Shown here piece by piece: positions 51,006 to 58,470 of a stretch of DNA of 64,000 nt. The first letter of the stretch is position 1. The number at the start of each line of letters is the position of its first letter. The stretch lies in assembly GCA_963719165.1 (NCBI GenBank), contig CAVRAV010000001.1:1674001-1738000 (forward strand). The letters are read 5' to 3'. The notes beneath the pieces are model-generated. The model did no database searches. It saw only the letters and a list, made by a program, of their open reading frames with translations, and had not been told where the DNA came from. A program made the position numbers and the translations under genes. The DNA is from JAOUEA01 sp963719165. GTDB taxonomy: Bacteria; Actinomycetota; UBA4738; HRBIN12.

Positions 51006-51844
51006 GGGCTCACCTCGACCCGGTTCCGATCCCGATCGGCCCCAGCGGAGCGGGCTCTCAGCGAGGCCACCCCCGATGCCGAGCGAACGGCAAGGAGGGC
51101 GATCAGGATCGCCGCCGATCCCAGGATCACGCTCGCGAGGACGTCCGTGGGGTGGTGCATGCCTCGATAGAGGCGGGATATCCCGACGAACATGGGCAAG
51201 CCGATCGCGATGATCCAAACTACGGCTCGCCCGAGCGAGCTCCTGACCCTCGTCGAGAACACGATCGCGAGTGACACCCACAGGGCGATGGCCGCGGCCG
51301 TATGCCCCGAAGGGAAGCTCGCGGTCGGGGGCGAGGGGTCGAGGCGCGGGACGGAGGGCCGCGGACGATCCACGATCACGGCCGCCGTTAGGAACACCGA
51401 CGCCTCGACTGCGAGCGCGATCACGATCATGCCCACCTCACGCCACAGCCGGCGGAACGCCAAGACCACAACGACGAGCGCGGCCACCCCGACCACCACT
51501 CCGGTGGATCCGATCGTGGTCGCGAACGACGTCACCGAGTTCAGGGAGGAGGTGCGTCGAGCCACGAACCACGTATCCACCCGCTCGTCCCACCGACCGA
51601 GACCCCCATTGAGCAGGAGGTGCGTGAGCAGGAGGCCGAGGCCGACGATCAACGCGCCCACGAGGATGTAGCCGGCCACGGCGATCGCCGCGGCGACCGT
51701 CACGGGATGATGTGACCTCTCACGATCGGCGATCCGGTCGGCGAAAGCCCCGGGAGACGGATCGAGGACGTCGCGATCTCGGGATGATGCTGGACCCTCG
51801 GCGGGCGCGGAGAGCGCCCCATCTGTGCGTTCGAGTTGCGTCAT
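51002..51844 (-). CDS. PAP2-family phosphatase (membrane)
   Basis: 280 residues, six helices after a ~45-residue soluble start. The three phosphatase motifs are 'DRPRPSVPRL' (in place of KX6RP, the Lys is lost), 'SFPSGHTAAA' and 'SRLYRGMHHPTDVLAS'. Likely dephosphorylates phosphatidic acid, phosphatidylglycerol phosphate or undecaprenyl pyrophosphate. Divergent from a second PAP2 gene with only ~80 bp between the start codons. Confidence 0.85.
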   Translation of the reverse strand: MTQLERTDGALSAPAEGPASSRDRDVLDPSPGAFADRIADRERSHHPVTVAAAIAVAGYILVGALIVGLGLLLTHLLLNGGLGRWDERVDTWFVARRTSSLNSVTSFATTIGSTGVVVGVAALVVVVLAFRRLWREVGMIVIALAVEASVFLTAAVIVDRPRPSVPRLDPSPPTASFPSGHTAAAIALWVSLAIVFSTRVRSSLGRAVVWIIAIGLPMFVGISRLYRGMHHPTDVLASVILGSAAILIALLAVRSASGVASLRARSAGADRDRNRVEVSP

Positions 51845-51853
51845 GCCTCCACG

Positions 51854-51878
51854 GTTTCCCAGCCCACGTAAGGGGTAA
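51854..51878 (+). promoter_or_regulatory. SigB/SigF-type promoter of the plus-strand PAP2 gene
   Basis: GTTTCC - 13 nt - GGGTAA, 46 nt before ATG 51925. Almost completely overlaps the minus-strand promoter 51855-51880. Confidence 0.62.
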
Positions 51879-51880
51879 AC
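51855..51880 (-). promoter_or_regulatory. SigB/SigF-type promoter of the minus-strand PAP2/lipid operon
   Basis: Minus strand GTTTAC - 14 nt - GGGAAA, 10 nt before ATG 51844. The -35 of one strand is the -10 of the other. Confidence 0.58.
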
Positions 51881-51924
51881 GCGCCGAAGCGAAGAACGTT
51901 GTCGTTCGAGACGGGAGGATCCCG

Positions 51925-52812
51925 ATGGTGATCGCGGTGCTGTTGCTCGCGAGCACCCTGGCGGGGCTGCTGGCAGGCTTCGCGATCAGTCGTTGGCCTG
52001 CAGCAGATCCCGCAGGCAGCGCGAGCGCCTCGGTGGCTCGGGAGGTGCGCGATCGCGGCGGCCTCAGGTCTTTCGTTCGCGATCGCATGGATCCCGAGAC
52101 GGTCACCGGCCTCGCGCTCACGGCAGCCTCGGTGTGCATCGTGTCGGGCGGGATCGTCGTGGGCGTGCTCGCGTACGTGGTCCGCGCGAACGCCGGCGTG
52201 ATCGACGTGGACGCAAAGGTGGCCCAGTGGGCGGCGACGCACGCAACCTCTCTATCGACAGCCTTCCTGCGCACGGTGACCCAGCTCGGATCCACGCCGG
52301 TCGTGGTGGCGGTGACCCTCGGGGTTGCCCTCCTCGAGTACCGGAGGATCCGCAGCCGGTCCCTGTGGCTGTTCCTGGTCCTCGCCGTGGGAGGGGAGCT
52401 TCTCATCGTGAACCTCATCAAGCTCGGCGTGGCGCGGGCTCGTCCCGGCATCGATCCGTTGGCTCCGTTCTCCGGATCGTCGTTCCCGAGCGGTCACACG
52501 GCCGGCGCCGCCGCCTGCTACGCGGCGCTCGCGTTGGTCCTGGCTCGCGGCCGCTCCCCACGCATGCGGGCCGTGTTGGCGGGGGTCGCCGCAGGGATCG
52601 CGGTCGCGGTGGGTTGCTCGCGGATGCTGCTGGGGGTGCACTGGTTCACCGACGTCCTGGCAGGCCTGGCCTTCGGATGGGCGTGGTTCGCCCTGTGCGC
52701 CGTCGCGACGGGCGGTCGTCTGCTCGACTTCGGGGCGCCCGTCGAGAGCGCGCGTTCGCCGTCGGGTGAAGGCGCGGACGTCCCCACCCCCGTCGGGAGC
52801 GGCGATCGATGA
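51925..52812 (+). CDS. PAP2-family phosphatase (membrane), second copy
   Basis: 295 residues from ATG 51925 (GGGAGG upstream). Six or seven helices. Motifs 'KLGVARARPGID' (K-x6-RP), 'SSFPSGHTAGAAACYAA' and 'SRMLLGVHWFTDVLAG' are complete. The C-terminus is hydrophilic. Faces the other PAP2 gene across a bidirectional stress promoter, so both may be induced together but in different membrane roles. Confidence 0.87.
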   Translation: MVIAVLLLASTLAGLLAGFAISRWPAADPAGSASASVAREVRDRGGLRSFVRDRMDPETVTGLALTAASVCIVSGGIVVGVLAYVVRANAGVIDVDAKVAQWAATHATSLSTAFLRTVTQLGSTPVVVAVTLGVALLEYRRIRSRSLWLFLVLAVGGELLIVNLIKLGVARARPGIDPLAPFSGSSFPSGHTAGAAACYAALALVLARGRSPRMRAVLAGVAAGIAVAVGCSRMLLGVHWFTDVLAGLAFGWAWFALCAVATGGRLLDFGAPVESARSPSGEGADVPTPVGSGDR

Positions 52813-52813
52813 G

Positions 52814-52838
52814 GTTTGACGCTGCGTGCGCAGGGTAG
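52814..52838 (+). promoter_or_regulatory. SigB/SigF-type promoter of the 52848 gene
   Basis: GTTTGA - 13 nt - GGGTAG, only 9 nt before GTG 52848. Confidence 0.62.
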
Positions 52839-52847
52839 TCCGCCGTC

Positions 52848-53090
52848 GTGGATCAGCACATCTGTCGCCCGCCTCGGGATCCCTACCCCTCCGAGATCCG
52901 GAACGACAGCCAGGCCCTGCGATGGTCGTGTCCTCGTTGCGGCGCGGCTTGGCGGTTCCTTCCGTTCGAAGGCCCGGGTTGGAAGGTCGGCCCCGCCGGC
53001 GCCGGCTCGGAGCCGTCGAGGGGTCGGTGGCGTCCGGCGCCACTGATTGAAGGCCCCGACGCGCAGGCCGACGGGATCAAAGCCGGATAG
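52848..53090 (+). CDS. Small putative zinc-knuckle protein
   Basis: 80 residues from GTG 52848. 'HICRPPRDPYPSEIRND' leads to 'WSCPRCGAAWRFLPFEGPGW', a single C-x2-C with aromatic residues, so zinc binding with the first Cys/His is possible. The rest is Gly/Pro-rich. The SigB-type promoter placed exactly for a leaderless GTG start is the main support for the gene. Confidence 0.5.
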   Translation: MDQHICRPPRDPYPSEIRNDSQALRWSCPRCGAAWRFLPFEGPGWKVGPAGAGSEPSRGRWRPAPLIEGPDAQADGIKAG

Positions 53091-53103
53091 AAGGGTGGAG
53101 AAG

Positions 53104-53379
53104 ATGAATAAAAGCTCAGGAGCAACATTCGTCGGCCTCGGGATCGTCCTGATCATCGCGGGCGCGATCATGCGGTACGCCGTAACGGCCCGAACGCAGG
53201 GGTTCGACATCCACATGGCGGGCGTGATCGCGTTGGTCGTGGGGCTCCTGTCGCTGGTGTTGGGCCTCGTGATGATGCTCTGGCCCTCCAGGCGCCGCAC
53301 CGTCACGAGCGACCGTTCCATCGAGACCCCGCAGGGGCACCAGCGCATCCAGGAGAGCGAGGACATCGACAGTCTCTGA
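53104..53379 (+). CDS. 91-residue two-helix membrane protein (DUF6458-like)
   Basis: From ATG 53104 after GGTGGAG. Helices at about 9-27 ('FVGLGIVLIIAGAIMRYAV') and 40-62 ('GVIALVVGLLSLVLGLVMML'), with 'GFDIHMAG' between and a charged tail. The GFD-x-H-x-AG loop between two helices is typical of DUF6458-type actinobacterial proteins. Function unknown. Confidence 0.7.
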   Translation: MNKSSGATFVGLGIVLIIAGAIMRYAVTARTQGFDIHMAGVIALVVGLLSLVLGLVMMLWPSRRRTVTSDRSIETPQGHQRIQESEDIDSL

Positions 53380-53440
53380 GACTGGCTCGCGTTCCACGAC
53401 GGGTTAGGCGAAGAGCGCATCAAACGAAGGGGGTTGGGAG

Positions 53441-53668
53441 ATGCCGCGACGATCCGCGAACGTCAAGAACGAGAAGCAGTACGAGGCCCTCAAGGACAAA
53501 GGGATGTCCAAGGAACGAGCGGCCAAGATCGCGAACTCGCCCGATGCATCGAAGCACGGGGGGAAGAAGTCCGGATCGGGAGGCGACAGCAAGCAAGGCG
53601 GAACGACGGCGCAGAAGAAGGCCGCGGGCCGCAAGGGCGGCAAAGCCACCGCCCGGAAGAGCCGCTGA
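53441..53668 (+). CDS. Small basic Lys/Gly-rich stress protein
   Basis: 75 residues. 'NVKNEKQYEALKDKGMSKER' and 'AAKIANSPDASKHGGKKSGS' followed by Gly/Lys/Ser tail. The first part resembles the actinobacterial family of short basic proteins (MSKERAA-x-IANS) often found near CsbD or KGG-type stress proteins. Nucleic-acid binding is plausible from charge. Confidence 0.68.
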   Translation: MPRRSANVKNEKQYEALKDKGMSKERAAKIANSPDASKHGGKKSGSGGDSKQGGTTAQKKAAGRKGGKATARKSR

Positions 53669-53706
53669 GGACATCGGCCGGTTCGAAACGGAAGGAGCGG
53701 CCCGCG

Positions 53707-53844
53707 ATGAGCGACAGGATGGAGCAGTCTGAGGACCGCGACCCGAGCGTCGCGTCCTGCGATGTCTGCGGTGCGGTCTTCCAGACACAAGAGGCACTTG
53801 ACGAACACGTGATCCAGGTCCACGGCAACGAGGTCGCCCAGTAG
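53707..53844 (+). CDS. 45-residue protein with a single C2H2 zinc finger
   Basis: From ATG 53707 after GGAAGGAG. 'CDVCGAVFQTQEALDEH' then 'VIQVH' gives an exact C-x2-C-x12-H-x4-H classical zinc finger with the conserved Phe and Leu. Such one-finger mini-proteins exist in bacteria and archaea but are uncommon; role unknown. Same direction as the neighbouring small genes. Confidence 0.65.
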   Translation: MSDRMEQSEDRDPSVASCDVCGAVFQTQEALDEHVIQVHGNEVAQ

Positions 53845-53876
53845 ACCCGGTGGGCCCCGTTGGGAAGGGAGCGCCG

Positions 53877-54113
53877 ATGAAGGTCCGGTTCAACGACGGT
53901 CCGCTGGACGGCAGGACCGAGGAAGTCGCCGACGAGGAGACGGAGCGAGGCATCATCTATTGGCCGCCCGGCGCGCTGGACCGGGCCGAAGACGACGATG
54001 CCGTGCCCGGTCTCGATGGCGTCGTCGAATACGTGTATCGCGGCGACGGGACCGCGGACTACGTCTCTGGCTTCCTCGGGCGGCCGGACGAAGGAGACAT
54101 GGACCAGGGGTGA
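53877..54113 (+). CDS. Small acidic hypothetical protein
   Basis: 78 residues from ATG 53877 after AAGGGAG. 'MKVRFNDGPLDGRTEEVAD' and 'YVYRGDGTADYVSGFLGRPD' suggest a small beta-barrel-like fold; strongly acidic. Its stop overlaps the GTG of the next gene, so the two are coupled. No named family. Confidence 0.6.
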   Translation: MKVRFNDGPLDGRTEEVADEETERGIIYWPPGALDRAEDDDAVPGLDGVVEYVYRGDGTADYVSGFLGRPDEGDMDQG

Positions 54114-54469
54114 GCGCAGTGACCGTCGAGCGGGAACTGCTGGACCTGGAGCGAGGGTTCTGGCAGGCGGCGAACGACCCCGCCTTCTACCGGAAGCACA
54201 CGGCGGAGGACGCGATGTTCCTGCTGCCGCCCGGGATCTTGGACAAGCGAGCCATCCTCGATGCGATCGGCAGCTCCGAGGAGTGGACATCCTTCGAGCT
54301 TCACGACCTCGCACAGATCCGGCTCGGCGAGGGCGTTGCCGCGCTCTGCTATCGCGCGGATGCCAACCGGGCGGGGGTCTCATATGCGGCGGCCATCGCA
54401 TCGACCTACCGGCGCGCGTCCTCAGGCGAGTGGCAGCTCGTCATCCATCAGCAGACCCCGATCGGGTAG
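54110..54469 (+). CDS. SnoaL/NTF2-like (DUF4440-type) protein
   Basis: 119 residues from GTG 54110 (GTG 54119 is an alternative). 'LLDLERGFWQAANDPAFYR', 'MFLLPPGILDKRAILDAI' and 'YRRASSGEWQLVIHQQTPI' fit the cone-shaped NTF2-like fold. Often a ligand-binding or small enzymatic domain. 3' end overlaps the convergent cyclase gene by 29 bp. Confidence 0.75.
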   Translation: MSAVTVERELLDLERGFWQAANDPAFYRKHTAEDAMFLLPPGILDKRAILDAIGSSEEWTSFELHDLAQIRLGEGVAALCYRADANRAGVSYAAAIASTYRRASSGEWQLVIHQQTPIG

Positions 54470-55274
54470 CCTCGGCGTCTCCTTTGGCGTCCCCTTCCGA
54501 AGATCCGAGGGCCGCGGCCGGGTCTTCGAACGTGAGCACGTAGACCTCCTGGCCCCTCGGGTACTCCTTCGTCGGGCGAAACTCTCGCGTCGCGGTCACG
54601 CCGAGTGCCTGGTACACGCCCTCCTGTCCCTCACGCAGGCGTTCTCCGAGGTAGACGTTGGACACGATCTCCCACGGGAGGGAGGCGGCGGTCACCATGC
54701 GGACCGCGCCGACGATGGGCGAGCCGACGACCGTCAGCTCGTCGGCGATCTTGACGAGGAGCCCGGGGCCGGCATCCAGGCCCATCGAGAGTCCGACGCC
54801 CGCCGACAGGTTCCTGGAGTTGCTGCGGAAATCCTCCAAAACCCGACGATGGAAGAGGTCGACGAGGGTGTTCGCCGTGTGCGCGACGTCCCCTGCCGTC
54901 TGGACGAACCGCTCCTCGTACTCGCTCGGCGATCCGCTCTGCACGATCCAGTACGCGAGGAAGCCGTCGCCCGTGAACTTGTCGAACCAGCCACCCGACC
55001 CACGGATGCCCCGGCGGACCGACGTCACGAACTTGTCCATGACGAGGGCGAAGCGCTCGAACCGGACGGCCTCCTTCATCAGGGTCGTGGACTCACGGAT
55101 GTCGGCGGCCATCACGAACATCTGGATCGGCTCGCCGTCGATGACCGCGTCGAGGAGTTCGTCCTTTCGGAATCGATGCTCCCAATCGGGCGGGGCGTGC
55201 GGCTTCAGTAGGCGTGCGACGCGCGCGCGGTCTCGATCGCGGGGGTCCCTCGCGGACGATCGCTTGGTGGCCAC
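54441..55274 (-). CDS. Class III nucleotide cyclase-domain protein
   Basis: 277 residues. Cyclase core: 'FVMAADIRESTTLMKEAV' (first metal Asp), 'GGWFDKFTGDGFLAYWIV' (second Asp in GDG), then 'LSAGVGLSMGLDAGPGLLV' and 'TVVGSPIVGAVRMVTAASL'. The Lys and Asp/Cys that choose ATP or GTP and the late Asn/Arg pair are not clear, so it may be active or a degenerate sensor. No other domain; cytoplasmic. Confidence 0.75.
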   Translation of the reverse strand: MATKRSSARDPRDRDRARVARLLKPHAPPDWEHRFRKDELLDAVIDGEPIQMFVMAADIRESTTLMKEAVRFERFALVMDKFVTSVRRGIRGSGGWFDKFTGDGFLAYWIVQSGSPSEYEERFVQTAGDVAHTANTLVDLFHRRVLEDFRSNSRNLSAGVGLSMGLDAGPGLLVKIADELTVVGSPIVGAVRMVTAASLPWEIVSNVYLGERLREGQEGVYQALGVTATREFRPTKEYPRGQEVYVLTFEDPAAALGSSEGDAKGDAEATRSGSADG

Positions 55275-55302
55275 CGCAGCTCCGTCGTCCGTTCGGGTCG
55301 CG

Positions 55303-56088
55303 TCAGCCTAACGGCGCGGCGTCGTCGGGCGAGTCGGCGAACGCGCGACCCAGCCAGGATCCCCACGCGCGCGCGGCGCCGGCCTGGTCGACGCCCTCGG
55401 CGAAGAGGTGATGCCCGACCATCACGGGTCCCGTGAACGCGTGGATGAACCGGTAGATCGCGTCCTCGGAACGGATGCCGAGGAAATGCGGGGACACGTA
55501 GTCGATGACGCCGTCGATCACGCCGTCGATCGCGCCCAGGCCCTCGGGCTCGACGTGCACCCGATCACCGGGGGCCGCGCCGTTCTCGAGGCCGAGTGCC
55601 GCGCGGAAGCCCGCCATGGCCCGCTCGCGGTCGGCGACGACCGGCCCCGTGGCCTCAACGGAAGCGCCGAACCGCCCCTGGAAGAACCGCAGGTAGGTGA
55701 CCAGCTTGTCGAGGTACATCGGATCGCCCTCGCTCATGGCCTCGTACTCGGCCTCCCAGTCCCCGGTGAGCATGCCGGTGTGCTCGTAGCGGATGGTGGA
55801 ACCGCCGCCCTCGCGAGCCTCGATGCGATAGTCGAATTGATGGAAGGCGCCGTCGGGATCGGGGGTCTGGACGTTCGCGAACCGCCTCGGCGGGTCCCAC
55901 GCGGTAACGGTGGACTCGGCCGTGTATCCCCCGATGCTCCACAGCGACGTGCCGCCCTCGCGCGGCTCGATCTCGTTGTGGCCCATGAACCAGGAGTCCA
56001 TCCCCGGGCCGGTGGCGATGGCCTCCCAGACCTGTTCGGGCGTGGCGTCGACCGCGAGGTCCTTCGCGATCTCGAACTTGTGCGCCAT
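55303..56088 (-). CDS. SRPBCC (AHSA1/START-like) domain protein
   Basis: 261 residues. 'FEIAKDLAVDATPEQVWEAI' at the start, 'WSIGGYTAESTVTAWDPPRR' and 'STIRYEHTGMLTGDWEAEYE' define an AHSA1-type ligand-binding fold; the C-terminal ~100 residues extend it ('GVIDGVIDYVSPHFLGI'). Role usually hydrophobic ligand binding or chaperone-like; substrate unknown. Confidence 0.82.
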   Translation of the reverse strand: MAHKFEIAKDLAVDATPEQVWEAIATGPGMDSWFMGHNEIEPREGGTSLWSIGGYTAESTVTAWDPPRRFANVQTPDPDGAFHQFDYRIEAREGGGSTIRYEHTGMLTGDWEAEYEAMSEGDPMYLDKLVTYLRFFQGRFGASVEATGPVVADRERAMAGFRAALGLENGAAPGDRVHVEPEGLGAIDGVIDGVIDYVSPHFLGIRSEDAIYRFIHAFTGPVMVGHHLFAEGVDQAGAARAWGSWLGRAFADSPDDAAPLG

Positions 56089-56226
56089 GGTCGGGACCTC
56101 CGTCGCGCCATGCTACCGGAGCGAGATGCGCGGGCGCCTGCCGAACCTCGCGCGTTGAAGCGGCCCACGGTCGCCGAGTGGAAGGTCCGCGCGCTCTCTG
56201 ACCCGAGATGTGTGAACATCGCCGCC

Positions 56227-56901
56227 ATGCCTTGCGATCCCGAACATCGCCTCGTATCCGCCCCGATCCACTCCGTCCCGCCCGAGGACGCGGCGCGCAT
56301 CGGGCAGGAGTTCCGGGACGAGATGGTCCGCCGGCGAACGATCCGGGACTTCTCCACGCGGGACGTGCCTCTTTCCCTGATCGAGGAGGCGATCGCGACC
56401 GCGGGGACCGCCCCGAGCGGCGCCAACCTCCAGCCCTGGCGATTCGTCGTGGTCGCCGATCCGGAGATCAAGGCGAAGATCCGGGAGGGAGCCGAGCTGG
56501 AGGAGCGGCAGTTCTACGAGGCGAGCCACGAGGAATGGCATCGGGCCTTGCGGCCGCTCGGGACCGACTGGCACAAGGCGATGCTCACCGATGCCCCCGT
56601 GCTGATCGTGGTCTTCGAGGTCCACGGGAGCGCGACCGAGCCGAAGCCCTACTACACCAAGGAATCGGTGGGGATCGCGGTCGGCTTCCTTCTGGTAGCT
56701 CTGCACCGGATGGGTCTGGCCACGTTGACGCACACGCCCAGCCCGATGAGGTTCCTGAACGAGATCTTGGAACGCCCGCGGAACGAACGCCCCTTCGTCG
56801 TGATCCCCGTCGGCTATGCGGCCGACGGCGCCATGGTGCCCGCGATCCGCCGCAAGCCGCTCGAGGAGATCATGGTGTGGTCGCCAGGTGCGCGCCGATG
56901 A
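56227..56901 (+). CDS. Nitroreductase-family flavoprotein
   Basis: 224 residues from ATG 56227 (GTG 56212 in frame). FMN site 'RRRTIRDFSTRDVPLSLIEE' and 'GTAPSGANLQPWRFVVVAD', then 'YYTKESVGIAVGFLLVALHR' and 'VVIPVGYAADGAMVP'. Sequence is closest in style to the iodotyrosine-deiodinase-like branch (TAPSGAN, long central helix), so reductive dehalogenation or general nitro/quinone reduction are options. Coupled to the DUF2254 gene by ATGA overlap. Confidence 0.85.
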   Translation: MPCDPEHRLVSAPIHSVPPEDAARIGQEFRDEMVRRRTIRDFSTRDVPLSLIEEAIATAGTAPSGANLQPWRFVVVADPEIKAKIREGAELEERQFYEASHEEWHRALRPLGTDWHKAMLTDAPVLIVVFEVHGSATEPKPYYTKESVGIAVGFLLVALHRMGLATLTHTPSPMRFLNEILERPRNERPFVVIPVGYAADGAMVPAIRRKPLEEIMVWSPGARR

Positions 56902-58214
56902 GGCTCGGGACGTCGGCGCTCGCCGAACGAGTGCGCGGGAGTCTCTTCGTGATCCCGATGCTCTTCATCATCGCCGCGATCGTTGCCGGCGGGCTCGGCA
57001 TCCTGCTCGATAGTTCCATCGGCACCGGTGCGAGCAAGCTTCCGCTAGGGCTCACCTCGACCGTGCAGAGCGCGCGCGCGGTGCTCAGCACGGTTGCAGG
57101 CGCGACCATCACGTTCGCCGGCATCGCCTTCTCGGTGTCGCTGCTCACCATCCAGCTCGCTTCGAGTCAGTACTCGCCGCGCGTCGTGAGCGGCTTGTTC
57201 CGGGATCCGTTCAACAAGTGGGTCATCGGCATCGTGGTCGGCACGTTCTCGTATTGCCTCATCGTTCTACGATCCGTGCGCTCGCCGATCGAGCAGCAGG
57301 GCAACCCGGTCATCCCGAACGTCTCGGTCGCCATCGCGGTGCTCCTGGGGATCACATCGATCCTGGCGATCATCGCGTTCATCGACCACAACGCGCACAC
57401 CATGGAGATCAGCAAGATCCTCGACGGCATCACACACGATGCCGTCAGCGCGGTGGACCGACATTGGTCGGCGGACGTCTTCGAGCCGTCAACCGTCCAG
57501 CAACCCGAGGTCCTACCCCGCGACCCGGGGTTCGTCGTTCGCTTCGAACACGATGGATGGGTCCAACTCCTCGATCTGGAGGCGCTGATCCAGTCGGCGC
57601 CCGAAGGCGGCACGGTCCGGGTCGACAGCGGAGTGGGCCGGTTCGCGATCGACGGATCCTCGTTCTGCACCGTGTGGCCCGCTCCCTCAGACCGGGACGA
57701 GGCGGTGCGCACGGCGCTCGCCGCGGTCCACACCGGCGCGACCCGGACGCTGCAGCAGGATGCCTCCTACGGCATCCGCCAGCTCGCCGACGTGGCGCTC
57801 AAGGCGCTCTCGCCCGGCATCAACGACCCGACGACGGCGCAGGACGCGATCTTCCATCTGGGGGCGGTGTTGCGGGAATTCCTGCAGCGGGAGGAACCGG
57901 TGCGAGATCTCGTCCACGACGATCGTCGGCTCGTACTCGCCCAGGCCGAGGACCACGAAGCGATCGTCGGTCTCGCGTATGACGAGATCCGGCTGGCCGC
58001 GGCATCGCTCCCGACCGTATCCATCTACCTTCTGGAGAGCATGAGCCTCCTCCGGCAGTCACTGCCTCCGGAACAGGAACGGGCTCGCCAGCTCCTCGGC
58101 CGACACGCTCGGCTCGTGCTCGACGCGACCCAGCGCGCGGACCTCACCCCCCACGACCGTCAACGGGTCGAGCAGATCTTCGCTCGGCACTTCGTCGAGG
58201 AACCGGCATATTGA
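56898..58214 (+). CDS. DUF2254-family membrane protein
   Basis: 438 residues from ATG 56898. Four helices in the first 165 residues with 'STVAGATITFAGIAFSVSLL' and 'LASSQYSPRVVSGLFRDPFN', then a soluble C-terminal half with 'LKALSPGINDPTTAQDAIFH' – all typical of DUF2254. Function unknown; probably a membrane stress or transport component. Confidence 0.87.
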   Translation: MRLGTSALAERVRGSLFVIPMLFIIAAIVAGGLGILLDSSIGTGASKLPLGLTSTVQSARAVLSTVAGATITFAGIAFSVSLLTIQLASSQYSPRVVSGLFRDPFNKWVIGIVVGTFSYCLIVLRSVRSPIEQQGNPVIPNVSVAIAVLLGITSILAIIAFIDHNAHTMEISKILDGITHDAVSAVDRHWSADVFEPSTVQQPEVLPRDPGFVVRFEHDGWVQLLDLEALIQSAPEGGTVRVDSGVGRFAIDGSSFCTVWPAPSDRDEAVRTALAAVHTGATRTLQQDASYGIRQLADVALKALSPGINDPTTAQDAIFHLGAVLREFLQREEPVRDLVHDDRRLVLAQAEDHEAIVGLAYDEIRLAAASLPTVSIYLLESMSLLRQSLPPEQERARQLLGRHARLVLDATQRADLTPHDRQRVEQIFARHFVEEPAY

Positions 58215-58470
58215 CATGTATTCCTCGCACGAGACCACCCAGGCTGATATCGGCGACCAGTGAGCGACGAGGCAATTCGACTTCCCACGGCGCCACGATC
58301 CCGCCGCTCGACAGCACTTTGGGGCAACGGTTTCCGATCGGCTTGCGAGTCGCCCGGGGTCAGGATCGCCGCAGGCTCATCGCCTATTGGCCTCCGGGGA
58401 TGCGCTGGCGTACGACCTGCTCCGGACACGATCCAGTCATCTCGTTGCTACCTGGCCCCTCCAAGGCCGC
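58215..58470. other. Intergenic stretch without recognisable gene
   Basis: 256 bp between convergent DUF2254 and ABC permease genes. I see no convincing ORF, RNA or repeat. Base composition becomes a little less GC-rich from here to the right edge, suggesting a boundary between native and acquired DNA. Confidence 0.4.
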
